DNA of 64,000 nt from Limnoglobus roseus (GTDB lineage Bacteria; Planctomycetota; Planctomycetia; Gemmatales; Gemmataceae), in contig NZ_CP042425.1 in the NCBI RefSeq assembly GCF_008254045.1, positions 7,578,163 through 7,642,162 of the forward strand, given 5' to 3'. Of this stretch, positions 44,512 to 54,500 are shown piece after piece. Numbering within the stretch: position 1 is the stretch's first letter; each line of letters opens with the position of its first letter. The notes under the pieces were generated by a model. That model was not told the DNA's origin. It saw nothing but the letters and a program-made list of their open reading frames with translations, and made no database searches. A program made the position numbers and the translations under genes.

Positions 44512-44694
44512 TCACTCGCTCTTATCCTTCAACTTCTGTCCGGCGTCCTTAACAGCTTGGCCCGCTGCGTGGGCGGCTTCGCCGACCTTCTCGCCGACGA
44601 CTTGGGCACCTTCCTTCACTTTCTCGCCGACCTTCTTCGCGGCGTTCTTGGCGGCGTCCCCGGCGTCCTCAATTTTTTCACGGATGGTCGACAT
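44512..44694 (-). CDS. Small Lys/Ala-rich helical protein (LEA/CsbD-like)
   Basis: A 60-residue protein with an AGGAG site 8 bases before the ATG. The sequence consists of near-11-residue amphipathic helical repeats rich in Ala, Lys, Glu and Gly (DAAKNAAKKVGEKVKEG, then VGEKVGEAAHAAGQAVKDAG). This resembles late-embryogenesis-abundant or CsbD-like stress proteins, which are disordered until drying or membrane contact. It stands alone, and stress induction is a guess. The 240 bases after its start toward 44935 contain no gene. Confidence 0.8.
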   Translation of the reverse strand: MSTIREKIEDAGDAAKNAAKKVGEKVKEGAQVVGEKVGEAAHAAGQAVKDAGQKLKDKSE

Positions 44695-44935
44695 GGTCGT
44701 GCTCCTGCGAAAGAGTTCTCTCCGGGTCTGGCCAACGGTCAGACCGAGAGTGCAGGATGGAAAGCAAGTGGCGTGCCAGGTGGGTCAGACTCCGGACCTT
44801 GCGACGGATGGCCCCGACGCCGAACACGGTGCCAGACTTCATTCCTGAGAAACGACCTCCACGCTGTAGACGAGTGTCGTCTTCCCTTTCCCCGATGTCC
44901 CGCGGTGCAATGCTGTGAAACGCCTCCCGCCGGTA

Positions 44936-45922
44936 TCACTTCTTCCGCCACACGGCGTCGGGTTGCAGGCCGAGCTTGACCATCGCCGGCTGGATCTCCG
45001 CGTAGAATCGCTTCGCATCGACGGGGTAGCCAGCTGTCGGCTTGAGGCCGGGGACGTGCTTCTGCCAGAAGGCGTTGAACTGCATCATGCACACTTCGCG
45101 GAGGTACTTGCACACCATCGACGCGAGCGCCACGCACACCGAATCGCCGTCCGCCTTCGGGCGGAACACGACGGCAACTTCCCGCCCCAGCCCCGCGACG
45201 CGGTAGCGGCTCTCAGCGGCCCCTTCTCGCTCCGGCACGATCCAGCCGTCGGGGAAGGCTTCCTGTAGGAGCGGGCCGTAGAAGTTGCGGCCGCCTTGCT
45301 TGTCGCAGACGACGAGGACCGGCTCGGCCGAATAATCGATCCCTGCAACCCGTCCCAAGTGGGGCACTTCGCGGAGAACTTCGATGAGCCCGTCGGCCAA
45401 GAGGGTGGCTTTCGACCCCGTCTCGTCAATACGGCGATTGAATCGCGGTGCGGCAACGAGCATCGTCCGGGTCATCGAGATGCCACCCAAATGTGACATC
45501 ATCGCGGCGTGCCGACCGAATTGATCCTCGTATCCGACCGGTTCGGGGGAAATGAGTTCGTTCTTATTGAGCCAACACTCGGCCCGTAAACCCGCGAGCG
45601 TTTCCTCAGACGAAAGAGCGAACAGATTCCAAATAGTGTTCGACCAGTCGGGATTTTTTGGTAACGCCTCCGGGATCACCAGCAACCCGCACCGGGCCGC
45701 ACACGCCAACCGCTGGAAGCCCTTAGCCCCGGCGTAGACCTTCTTCGAGTCGTCGATCAGCAGTCGCCCGTCGTCCCGTTCGTGGCATCGTCGGACCCAC
45801 GGCCGCAGTGTGTCCCAGCCCGCGGGATCATTCTCCGGCAACCGCAGGGCCACGGCCGCCTGCACGAGTGGACCGAGGTTCGGTCCGTACCCGGCTTCGT
45901 CGATCCCCACGACCCACGGCAT
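44936..45922 (-). CDS. Ribonuclease HII-related protein (diverged)
   Basis: A 328-residue protein starting at 45922, preceded by a strong AAGGAG site. It opens with VVGIDEAGYGPNLGPLV, matching the RNase HII motif GIDEAGRGP (D8, E9) except that Arg is replaced by Tyr. IDDSKKVY corresponds to the DSKKL box, VVCDKQGGRNFYGP would supply a later Asp, and ALASMVCKYLREVCM matches the ASI-AKV-RD helix. It is over 100 residues longer than typical RNase HII, with an insertion of about 90 residues in the middle. The substrate may be RNA:DNA hybrids or something else, since the conserved Arg/Tyr ribonucleotide-recognition set is altered. It is divergent from the HIT gene across a 46-base spacer. Confidence 0.75.
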   Translation of the reverse strand: MPWVVGIDEAGYGPNLGPLVQAAVALRLPENDPAGWDTLRPWVRRCHERDDGRLLIDDSKKVYAGAKGFQRLACAARCGLLVIPEALPKNPDWSNTIWNLFALSSEETLAGLRAECWLNKNELISPEPVGYEDQFGRHAAMMSHLGGISMTRTMLVAAPRFNRRIDETGSKATLLADGLIEVLREVPHLGRVAGIDYSAEPVLVVCDKQGGRNFYGPLLQEAFPDGWIVPEREGAAESRYRVAGLGREVAVVFRPKADGDSVCVALASMVCKYLREVCMMQFNAFWQKHVPGLKPTAGYPVDAKRFYAEIQPAMVKLGLQPDAVWRKK

Positions 45923-45968
45923 GACAACTCCTTCGCCCGTATAACAACCCCACCGCCCGGAGATACCC

Positions 45969-46319
45969 ATGGCGATGCTGCCGAACAATATCTTCTTGAA
46001 GATCATCCGCAAGGAAATCCCGGCGAAGGTGATTCACGAAGACGACCTGTGCCTCGCGTTCCACGACGTGAACCCCCAAGCCCCGACGCACGTGCTGCTG
46101 ATCCCGAAGAAGGAAATCCGCACCCACGCCGACCTGACCGACGCCGACGCGGGCGTGATGGGCCACCTGCACCTCGTCGCCGCGAAACTGGCCAAGCAAC
46201 TCGGCCTGAGTGCCGGCTACCGCCTTGTCATCAACAACGACGAGCAAGCCGGCCAGACCGTGCCGCACTTGCACCTGCACCTGCTCGGCGGCCGCGACAT
46301 GACCTGGCCGCCGGGGTAA
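45969..46319 (+). CDS. HIT-family (HINT-like) nucleotide hydrolase
   Basis: A 116-residue protein with the complete histidine triad at the C-terminus (TVPHLHLHLLGGRDMTWPPG) and the N-terminal FLKIIRKEIPAKVIHEDDLC of HINT/PKCI proteins. It hydrolyses AMP-lysine-type phosphoramidates or related nucleotides in the cytoplasm. It is the first gene of a plus-strand trio: its TAA is followed at once by the ATG of the YggS gene. Confidence 0.95.
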   Translation: MAMLPNNIFLKIIRKEIPAKVIHEDDLCLAFHDVNPQAPTHVLLIPKKEIRTHADLTDADAGVMGHLHLVAAKLAKQLGLSAGYRLVINNDEQAGQTVPHLHLHLLGGRDMTWPPG

Positions 46320-47027
46320 ATGACTGTGACGATCGATCAAATCCGCACGACCCTCCGCGATCGCCTCGCTCATGTGAACGGCCGCATCGCGGCGGCCGCC
46401 ACTCGCAGCGGGCGGAGGCCTGACGACGTGACGCTGATCGCCGTGAGCAAGACCGCGGCGGTCGAAGTTGCTGCCATCGCCTTCGATCTCGGCGTCCGCG
46501 ACTTCGGCGAGAGTCGGCCGCAGGAGTTGTGGAAAAAGCACACCGCCCTGCCCGCCGCCCGATGGCACCTCATCGGCCACCTTCAGCGGAACAAGATCGA
46601 CAAGACGATTCCCCTCGTGTCGCTCGTCCACTCGGCCGACTCTGAGCGGGTGTTGGCCGCGCTGAGCGAGTTCGGCGTGAAACGAGCCTCTCCGGTCGCG
46701 GTGCTGCTGGAAGTCAACTGCTCGCGCGAGGCGAGCAAGGGCGGCTTCCCGCCCGAATCGGTCGGCCAAGTCGCGGACGCCGTGATGAGTTTGCCCGGCC
46801 TTCGCCTCGAAGGACTGATGACGATGGCCGCCTACGGCGACGACCCGCAGACCGCCCGCCCCACCTTCGCCGAGTTGCGGGAACTGCGCGACGGGTTGCG
46901 AACGCGGACCGGACTGCCGTTACCGCAACTATCGATGGGCATGAGCAACGACTACGAAATCGCTGTGGAGGAAGGGGCCACGCTCGTTCGCGTCGGGAGT
47001 ACGCTGTTCGAGGGGTTGGGGCCGTGA
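46320..47027 (+). CDS. yggS: YggS/PLPBP-family PLP homeostasis protein
   Basis: A 235-residue TIM-barrel PLP-binding protein. The Schiff-base lysine is K44 in LIAVSKTAAVEV. Other landmarks are RDFGESRPQEL, ARWHLIGHLQRNKI and the phosphate-binding end LSMGMSNDYEIAVEEGATLVRVGS. It buffers free pyridoxal phosphate and affects amino-acid metabolism. It starts directly after the HIT stop (TAAATG) and overlaps the DUF167 gene (GTGA), so the three are translated together. Confidence 0.95.
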   Translation: MTVTIDQIRTTLRDRLAHVNGRIAAAATRSGRRPDDVTLIAVSKTAAVEVAAIAFDLGVRDFGESRPQELWKKHTALPAARWHLIGHLQRNKIDKTIPLVSLVHSADSERVLAALSEFGVKRASPVAVLLEVNCSREASKGGFPPESVGQVADAVMSLPGLRLEGLMTMAAYGDDPQTARPTFAELRELRDGLRTRTGLPLPQLSMGMSNDYEIAVEEGATLVRVGSTLFEGLGP

Positions 47028-47320
47028 TCGTAATTCAACCGCACGCCGAGGGGGCCACGCTCGCGGTGCGGGCACAGCCGGGGGCGAAGAAAAACGCGAT
47101 CTTGGGCGAGCACGCGGGCGCGCTCAAGGTGGCCGTCACCGCCCCGCCGGAGGACGGCCGGGCGAACGCGGCGATCGTCGAAGTGCTGAAGGACGCCCTC
47201 GCGGTCAAGCGGTCGCAACTCGAACTCCTCAGCGGGGCCGCGAACCGCAACAAGGTGTTCCTCGTGCGCGACTGCACGCCCGACGATCTGGCCGCCCGCG
47301 TGCGAGAACAGATCGGCTGA
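47024..47320 (+). CDS. DUF167 / YggU-family protein
   Basis: A 98-residue protein starting at GTG 47024, which overlaps the YggS stop. VRAQPGAKKNAILGEHAGAL, then VAVTAPPEDGRANAAIVEVL and LELLSGAANRNKVFLV are the family hallmarks. YggS-YggU adjacency is common in bacteria. The molecular role is unknown; the fold is a small alpha/beta domain. Confidence 0.93.
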   Translation: MIVIQPHAEGATLAVRAQPGAKKNAILGEHAGALKVAVTAPPEDGRANAAIVEVLKDALAVKRSQLELLSGAANRNKVFLVRDCTPDDLAARVREQIG

Positions 47321-47388
47321 CCGCCGCTCGCCCGCCCGTCGGCGGGGCATATACTGCGCAGCAGTCACATCACCGTCGAGGGCTTCCC

Positions 47389-48273
47389 ATGCGATCTCTT
47401 TTCCTCTTGGGCGTACTGGCGTTCGCCGCCGTTCCCGCACCCGCGGCCCCCGCCCCGAAGGGCGGCAAGGCGCAGCTCTTGATCGTCTCCGCCCGAACCG
47501 GCTCGGCCAACATTTTCTTGGTCGATGACGACGGCACGAACGAGAAGAACCTGACCAACAGCAAGGCGGCCACGAACACCTGCCCCGCGTGGTCGCCGGA
47601 CGGGTCTAAGATCGCGTTCGTCTCGGACCGCTCCGGGATGATGCACGTCTACGTCATGGACGCCGACGGCACGAACCTGAAGGCCGTCACGAAGGGGGAG
47701 CAACCGTGCCGCGTCCCGTCGTGGTCGGCGGACGGCAAGACGATCGCCTTCTGTCGGCCGGCCGAAGGCGGGTCCGAAGTCTGCCTCATCGCGGCCGACG
47801 GCAGCGGCGAACCGAAGGCCCTGCCCGGCGACGCCTGGGACCCGTGCTTCTCGCCCGACGGCAAGAGCATCGCGTTCGTCTCCTATCGCGACGGCGACGG
47901 CTTCCGCCTGTACACGATGGCCGCTGACGGGAAGAACCTGAAGACGCTGCACGACAAGGCGAACCCAACGGGCTACCGCTACCCGGCGTGGTCGCCCGAC
48001 GGCAAGATGTTGGCCTGGGCGCACGGCGAGGGATCGGGGTTGGACCTGTACACCGTCGGCTCCGACGGCAAGAACGGCCAACAATTCACCAAGCAGGGCG
48101 GCCTGACCGCCTACCCCGCGTGGTCGCCCGACGGCAAGCGGATCGCGTACTTCTCGCAGCACGGCGAGGGGAAGGGTGCGTTCTACGTCGTGGGGGCGGA
48201 CGGCAAGAACCCGAAAGTCCTGGCGAAAGACGAGGAGCCCGTCGAGGGGGGCCGCCCGGCTTGGCGGCCGTGA
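47389..48273 (+). CDS. Secreted TolB-like beta-propeller protein (PD40/WD40-like)
   Basis: A 294-residue protein with a signal peptide (MRSLFLLGVLAFAAVPAPA). Six PD40 repeats recur with the core W-SPDG-KIAF, for example CPAWSPDGSKIAFVSDRSGM, CFSPDGKSIAFVSYRDGDG and YPAWSPDGKRIAYFSQHGEG, forming most or all of a six-bladed propeller. TolB-type propellers bind partner proteins in the periplasm. No Pal or Tol gene is adjacent. It converges on the minus-strand operon, with its stop one base from that operon's last stop. Confidence 0.88.
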   Translation: MRSLFLLGVLAFAAVPAPAAPAPKGGKAQLLIVSARTGSANIFLVDDDGTNEKNLTNSKAATNTCPAWSPDGSKIAFVSDRSGMMHVYVMDADGTNLKAVTKGEQPCRVPSWSADGKTIAFCRPAEGGSEVCLIAADGSGEPKALPGDAWDPCFSPDGKSIAFVSYRDGDGFRLYTMAADGKNLKTLHDKANPTGYRYPAWSPDGKMLAWAHGEGSGLDLYTVGSDGKNGQQFTKQGGLTAYPAWSPDGKRIAYFSQHGEGKGAFYVVGADGKNPKVLAKDEEPVEGGRPAWRP

Positions 48274-48274
48274 T

Positions 48275-49210
48275 TTACTTCTCTTCGTACAGCCGCGCGA
48301 GGTCCACCAAAACTTTCTCCAACCGCGCGTAGTACTCGTCCTCAGCGAGCTTCTCCTTTTGCTCGCGCAACGCCGCGAGCGACTGTTCGAGTTCGTCGCG
48401 GCGCTGCCGGACTGCGGCCGGCACGGCTTTTTCGCGGTCGCTCGGTACGAGGTGCCATTGGTGGGCACGAACGCCGTCGGCCGCGGCCCTGTCCTTCGCC
48501 CGCTTCACCGCCCGCACGCCCTGGAACCAGTCGGCCGACGAGCCGAGTTTGTCGCCGTTGTCGTCGAGCAGCGCGTGCTCAGTCGCCAGCCGGCCCTCGC
48601 CGCGGTAGAACTCGGCGACGCGGTGGGAGGCCGTCAGGAACGCTTCGAGCAATGACACCTGCCCGTCGCGATCCACGTCGGCGGTCGGGTCGTCGAAAGC
48701 CGCCGCGAGGTACTGGCCGAAGCGGGCGTAGTTGGCCTCGCTGCCGCTACGGGTGGCCGTGACGACGACGCGGTTGGCGCCGGACAAGAGGTTGACGAAC
48801 GAACCGCTCGCGGAGGCACAATTCACCACGGCCACGGGCCGCTTGACCGGCGCGAGCCACTCGGCCAATTCGCGTGCGGTCACGTCCGGCCCGCGGAGGT
48901 TGAACCGGGCCTCACGGCCGTCGTCCGTCCCGTGGCCGATCAGCACGACCCACAGTGGTGCGTTCGCGACTTCCGCCTCCCGCGCCAGCACCTTGCGAAG
49001 TTGGTCGCGGTCACCTTCGGCCCCCGGCTTGTCGCGGCCAATGACCGTGACGACGTTCTTCCCCTTATCGGCGGCCGCCTGCCACTGGTCAGCGCATTTC
49101 TGGAACGTCGCCTCGAACTCGGTCGCGCCGGCCGCACCGATGACGACCACGACCGACGGCCGGGGTTCCGCGCTGGCGAGGCCGAGCGTTATGAGAAGGA
49201 AAGGGAGCAT
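48275..49210 (-). CDS. Caspase/legumain-like (clan CD, C13-type) cysteine protease
   Basis: A 311-residue protein with a short signal-like N-terminus (MLPFLLITLGLASAEP). The clan CD dyad is visible: WVVLIGHGTDDG (H93) and VAVVNCASASGSFVN (C131). The latter closely follows the legumain/C13 signature C-x-SGS. Later segments include a DxDxDGxVSLLEAF EF-hand-like loop (DVDRDGQVSLLEAFL) and a long C-terminal coiled coil (RRDELEQSLAALREQKEKLA). It is the last gene of the MoxR-DUF58-vWA operon, 14 bases after the vWA gene. The dyad looks intact, so peptidase activity is likely; its substrate and activation are unknown. Confidence 0.8.
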   Translation of the reverse strand: MLPFLLITLGLASAEPRPSVVVVIGAAGATEFEATFQKCADQWQAAADKGKNVVTVIGRDKPGAEGDRDQLRKVLAREAEVANAPLWVVLIGHGTDDGREARFNLRGPDVTARELAEWLAPVKRPVAVVNCASASGSFVNLLSGANRVVVTATRSGSEANYARFGQYLAAAFDDPTADVDRDGQVSLLEAFLTASHRVAEFYRGEGRLATEHALLDDNGDKLGSSADWFQGVRAVKRAKDRAAADGVRAHQWHLVPSDREKAVPAAVRQRRDELEQSLAALREQKEKLAEDEYYARLEKVLVDLARLYEEK

Positions 49211-49224
49211 CGCGGGTGTTCCTA

Positions 49225-51573
49225 TCAGGCCATTCCGAACCGGCGGCGGAGTCCCCACTCGGCGGCGAGGCAGAGGAGCGTGACGGCGAAGTACCAGCCG
49301 CGGTGCCACAACGGTGTGGCCCACGCTTCCATGTTCGGGGCCTTCCGCGACGGCAGGTTTGCCACGAACCGCTCCAACCCGTCGGCCGGCACGACCTCGC
49401 CCTGCGTGCGGGTGGCGATCTGTTCCAGCAGTTCGCGGTTCGGTTCGAGCCGGGCGAACTCGTCGGCCTCCGGCTGCACGCACCAGCCGACCTCTCGCTT
49501 GCCGACCGTTGAGCCGTCGGGGGCCGTGACCGTCGCCGTCGCCCGATACGCGCCGGGCTCTCGCGGCACGAACGTCGCGAGGTACTGCCCCGCTTCGCGC
49601 CGGTCGGCCTCGGCCGGCAGTGTGAGCGTCTCGCCGTTCGGCCGCGTGATTTGCACGGAAACCGCGGCGTTGTCGAGCGGCACGTACTCGGCGTCGGTGG
49701 ATTGCACCGCCAGTTCCATCGCCGGCAGGGCCGCCCCGGCGGTCGGCGTCGCCCGCACTTCGACCCGCCCCGGTACGTCGGCGACCAGCCAACGGACGGT
49801 CTGCCGCCACGAGCGGTCGAAGTCGTCCTGCTTCGGGTCGTCGCGGCGAAGCCCCCACCGCCACAGGTCGCCGATCAAGAGCGCCGCCGACCGGCCCTTC
49901 CCGAACGGCTGCGCGACGAGGGCCGGGAGTTCCGTGCCGGCCGGGTCGCGAACCTGAGCCAACACGGTCGCGCCCGGTTTCGCCCGGCCGACGCGGTTGA
50001 GCGTGTGGAACGGGGCCATCGCGGCCAGCCGGCGGTTCTCGTCGTCCTCGGTCTTCCGCGTTCGTACCCACGGCTGCAGCCAACCCTCGCGCGTTAGCAC
50101 CAGTCGGAAGTCCTCGGCACCGGCGGCCGCAGCAGGTCGGTCGAGGTAGACCGGCAACAGTTCCCCCACCGGCGTACGGTCGTACTTGCCGGCCGAGAAC
50201 GAGTCGGGGCCGCCGAGCATCAAGAACCCGCCGCCGCGGCGGCTCACGAAGTTCCGCAATAGAGCCTGTTGATCGGGCGTGAAGAACTCGGCCTCGATGT
50301 CGTCGAGGATGACCGCGTCGTAGCGGTACAGGTCGGCGGCCGCCTGTGGGAAGCCGGTGCGAAGTTCGACGGCGTCCTGCGTGCCGAGGCGGATCATCAC
50401 GGGTTGGTCGTGTCGCTCGGCCGTCTCGGCGTCGGGGTTGTCGAAGCCCTTGAACAGCGGGTTGTCGGGCCGTGTGCGGGCGCTGCGGAAGTCGAACTTC
50501 GGCTCGCGGCGGGCCACCCGCACGAGGCCGACGAGTTGCACTTCCGCGTCGTCCTCCATGGCGCGGCGGAGGTACTTGAACTCCCAGTTCGGCCGACCGC
50601 AGACGTACAGCACGCGGTGCGGTCCGCGACCGCGGTCCACGGCGACGAGCCGGCCGTTGTTCGCGAGTGTCTGCTCGATGCTTGGCGCGTCGGCCGCGTT
50701 CGCCACTTCCGACTTGAGGCGGACCTGCACGCGGTAGAAGCCGACGCCGGCTTTCTCCGGCCGCACCTGGAAGCGGAAGTTCAACGGCTCGCGGTCATCG
50801 GCAACGGTCGCCTCCTGCCGGTCGATTTCGCGGCCCGCCTCGTTCGATAGGATCGCGACCACGGCCTCGCCCTTCACGCCCAGGGCCATCGCCTCGGCTT
50901 GCAGCGTGACCGGGGCGGCTTCGAAGTTCGTCTGGTTGACGGTCAGGCGGCTCACCGCGATGTCCCGCGGCACGCCGCCGGCCGGGGGCAGTACGGGATA
51001 AACCGGCGGCAGCGAACTCCAATCGAGGGCGGCCGCATCGGTGGCATTGCCATCGCTGACGAGCAACACCCCGGCGACCGGGCGGCCCTGGTATCGCTTC
51101 GCAACCGCCGCGAGGGCGGTGTGGAGGGACGTGGCGTTGCCGTCGAAGGTCAGGCCGTCGAAGCCGTCCACGCCGCGGAGATGGGTGTCGAAAACGAAGT
51201 TGCGGACATCGAAATCCTGGCCGAGCCGCGTCCGCCACGCCGGGTTGTTTTCGAGCAGGCTGCGAGCCCAGTCGGCTCGACTCGGGCCACCCGAATCGCC
51301 GCCGCGAATCTGCAAACTGCGGCTGGTGTCCGCCAGCACGACGAAGACGTTCGCCCCCGGTTGGGGCCGCGACCCGGTGAGAAGCGGTTCCAGCAAGCAA
51401 AGACCGAGGGCGGTCACGGCCACGATCTTCAGGACCGCGCAGGCGAACACAACCGCCCGCGGACCCCGGGAGCGGGAGTAGCTCCAGATGACGAAGAGAG
51501 CCGCCAGCCCGACCGCCACGGCCGCGGGGATGAGCCACTCCGGCGAGCCGAAGACGAACCCGGTCTCGGTCAT
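49225..51573 (-). CDS. vWA / glutamine-amidotransferase-like membrane protein (Bat-type operon)
   Basis: A 782-residue protein starting at 51573 (MTETGFVFGSPEW) with an ATGA overlap. Two N-terminal helices (ALFVIW; VVFACAVLKIVAVTALGLCL) precede a vWA domain, VFVVLADTSRSLQIR (DxSxS-like: DTSRS) with GVLLVSDGNATD. The middle holds a class I glutamine-amidotransferase-like region (AVILDDIEAEFFTP, RRGGGFLMLGGPDSF) as found in planctomycete vWA membrane proteins. The C-terminus has Ig-like regions and a final membrane helix. A catalytic Cys triad was not seen in the GAT region, so it is probably structural. It is presumed to work with the MoxR ATPase encoded upstream. Confidence 0.82.
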   Translation of the reverse strand: MTETGFVFGSPEWLIPAAVAVGLAALFVIWSYSRSRGPRAVVFACAVLKIVAVTALGLCLLEPLLTGSRPQPGANVFVVLADTSRSLQIRGGDSGGPSRADWARSLLENNPAWRTRLGQDFDVRNFVFDTHLRGVDGFDGLTFDGNATSLHTALAAVAKRYQGRPVAGVLLVSDGNATDAAALDWSSLPPVYPVLPPAGGVPRDIAVSRLTVNQTNFEAAPVTLQAEAMALGVKGEAVVAILSNEAGREIDRQEATVADDREPLNFRFQVRPEKAGVGFYRVQVRLKSEVANAADAPSIEQTLANNGRLVAVDRGRGPHRVLYVCGRPNWEFKYLRRAMEDDAEVQLVGLVRVARREPKFDFRSARTRPDNPLFKGFDNPDAETAERHDQPVMIRLGTQDAVELRTGFPQAAADLYRYDAVILDDIEAEFFTPDQQALLRNFVSRRGGGFLMLGGPDSFSAGKYDRTPVGELLPVYLDRPAAAAGAEDFRLVLTREGWLQPWVRTRKTEDDENRRLAAMAPFHTLNRVGRAKPGATVLAQVRDPAGTELPALVAQPFGKGRSAALLIGDLWRWGLRRDDPKQDDFDRSWRQTVRWLVADVPGRVEVRATPTAGAALPAMELAVQSTDAEYVPLDNAAVSVQITRPNGETLTLPAEADRREAGQYLATFVPREPGAYRATATVTAPDGSTVGKREVGWCVQPEADEFARLEPNRELLEQIATRTQGEVVPADGLERFVANLPSRKAPNMEAWATPLWHRGWYFAVTLLCLAAEWGLRRRFGMA

Positions 51574-54500
51574 TTGTCGCTCCCGAGCCGCTCGTAGTAG
51601 CGGCGGACGCCGTCGGCGAACTGCGGCGGCACCGGGTCGCGGTCGATCGGCACGAGCGCATCGGGCGACTCGCGGCGGCGAATCTCCTGGGCGAGTTTCG
51701 TGCGGAGTTCGTTCATCGGCTTCGTCACGAGGTCCTGAAGTTTCTTCCAGTCGGGTTCCTTCGCGTGGCGTTTGAATTCCTCGCGGGCCGTCCGCACCCG
51801 ATCGCGAATCTGCGCCGCTTCCGCCCGCAGTTGCGGGTCTTCGATCAGGTCTTCGGCCGCCCGCAGTCGGTCGGTCCACTCGCGGAACCCGCCCTCGCGG
51901 ATCGGCCCCTCACGACCCTGGGCAGTCCCGCTCGGTTGCTGGTTCCCGCCGCCCTGCTGCCCGGGCATCGGCGGGTCGGTCAGGCTTCGCCGACCTTGCT
52001 GCCCCTGTCCCCTTTGCTGGCCCCCCGCCGGCTGACCTTGTTGACCACGTTGTCCACCCATGGGGTTCTCTTGCTGGCCTCCCTGCCCCCCCATTGGGTT
52101 CCCCTGTTGACCGCCCATCGGACTTCCCGGCTGCCCGCCCATCGGCCGACCTTGCTGCCCACTCATCGGGTTCGGCTGCGGCCCACCCATCGGTTGGCCT
52201 TGTCCCGGCTGTTGACCGCCCATCGGCTGGCCTTGTCCCGATTGTTGGGACGGCGGATTTTGCCCCGCGTTACCCATCGGGTTCGGTTCGCCCTTGCCAC
52301 GTTGCGGTTGGCCCGTCGCCTGGGCAACCTCGAGGTTGAACTGTTCGGCCAGGTCGTCGAGTTCCCGCTGTGCCCGCTTCATCGCCTCGGTCGAGCCACC
52401 GAGCACTTTTTCGGCCGCCTTCTCGACGCCCTTGCGCAACTGCTCGGTCCCCTGCCCCGCTTTGCGGGCCGCCTCGGCGGCGTCGGCGGTGCCGCCGGCC
52501 TCGGCCAGTTGCCGGGCGAGGTTCAGCGACTCGCCGACCTTCTGTTCGGCAGCGCCGCGGGCCGTGTTGAAGAGTTGCTGGGCCAGCAAGGGTTCCGGCT
52601 TCTCGGCCTCCTGCACCGTCTTCTGCATCCGCTCGTTCAGTTCGGTGAACCGCTTCTGCTGTTGCTCCAGCCCTTTCTGAACCTGCTCCTTCTCGCCGGA
52701 GTCGCGGAGGCCGGGCTTTTGGTTCTGCTGTTTCATCTCGTCGAGTTGTTTCGTGAGCTTCTGTTGATCCTCGTCGAGTTGCCGGGCCTGTTGGCGGAGT
52801 TCCTTCATCTCCTCGCCGAACTGACCGGCCGCCTCCTTGCGAAGTTGCTCCTTGAGCGTGTCGAGTTGTCGGCCGGCCCGCGTGCCCTCATTCACGGCCT
52901 GCGAAAGCTGGCCCTTCTCAAGGGCGTCGGACGCCTGGCGAATGTTCTCACGGCTCTGTTCGAGTTGGGATTTTGCCTCGGCTCGCTTCTCTTGATTCTC
53001 CGGTCGCTCCAACTGCTCTTTCAAATCGTCGGTATCGCGGAGCACTTGCTGCTGCTGGTCCCGTAGCCGCTTGAGTTGCTGTTGCAGCTCCTCCTTCTGC
53101 TTCGCCTCCTTCGCTTGTTCCAGGGCCGACTGCAACTCCTTCACGCGGTCGGTCAAGTCGTTCTGGCGGCGGGCCAGTTCCTTCAGTTTGTCGGCCAACT
53201 CGTTGTTCTCGCGCTGCTCGCGGTCGCGCTGGGCCTGCCGCTCCTGTTGGGCGCGGGCGGTGCTTTGCGTCTCGTAGCGGTTCTGTTCTTCGGCGAGGTC
53301 GAGCTGGCGAAGTTGCTGCTGCGACGGGCTACGGCTGTTGCTCGCCGATTGGGAATTCGACCGCTGTCGCGAGTTGTTCCGCGTCACGTCGAACTCACGC
53401 GCCCGCAACTTCAAGAGTGCTTGATACGCGGCCTGTTCCGAGGCAAGTGCGGCGGGGAGTGCGGCCGGGGACTTCGCATCGGCCAGTTGTTTCTCGGCCT
53501 GCGTCATCAACTTCATCGCCTGCGCGAGAAACTCGATCGACGCGGCGGCCTCCAACTTCTCGCCAAGGGCTTCGGCCTGCTGCAAGACCGTCTGCTGCGA
53601 TTCGCGGATCGTCTTCACGTTCTCGGCGAACTTCGCCGACGGTTCGGCCCCCGTTTCGCGGCGGATCAGCGTCCACGTCGCGTTGACGATCTGCTTCTGC
53701 AACTCGGCCAGTTGGTCCGCCTGTTGGGCGTTGCCACCCTGCTGACCCTGCTCGCGTTCCTGCCGCTCGCGCTCTTGTTGTTCGCGCGTCTGCTGTTCGC
53801 CCTGCCGGAAGATCTCTTCGAAGTGCCGGACCTCGGCGAAGAACAGGTCGCCGGACGTGCGGCGGCGTTTGCCGTCCGGCCCGATGTCCTCGGCCCAGAA
53901 GTAGTACGACACGACCTGATCCGGCTGGGCTTTCATCGCCTCCAAGTCGAGCAGGTGGTCGGGCTGAGACTTTTTGAGATTCGCCGGCCCGCTCACCTCG
54001 TGCAGCACGATCTCGCGGGAAGTCTGATCCGGGGCGGTGACGCTGAGGCCGTAGCGGGCGAGGCCGTAGTCGTCCTTCAAGTCGGCCTTCAGCGGCAGTT
54101 CCTCCAGCGGCGACACCCGCGTGTCGTGGCCGGGCCGGATGACCTTCACGACCGGCGGTTGGTTCGGCGTGACGCGGACCGAGATGTCGGCGGGCAACTT
54201 GTTCGCGCGGCCGTCGGCGTCGGTCAGGTGCAGTTTGTACCGCTGCGTCGCCTTCGGCGTCAGCGTGACCTTGTAGACGTTCAGCCCGGCGTCGTGGGGC
54301 GTGAGCGCGAGTTCCTGCTTCTGCTCGTCGAGCAATTTCGCCACGGTCACGGGCTTGTTCAACTGGCAGAACAGCGTTACCTCCGTACCCTCCGGAACGG
54401 TGACGTGGCGAACGTCTTCGGCTGTCTTCGGCGGCTGGTTCGTGTACGCCGGGAAGACGAGGTGGGCGTTCACGCGGCGCAGATCGGGGTGTTCGTACAC

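Noticed and set aside
51990..52300. A possible CRISPR-like or satellite repeat
   Set aside because: The periodicity is short, degenerate and in frame with Gly-Gln-Pro-Met codons, so it is a protein repeat.
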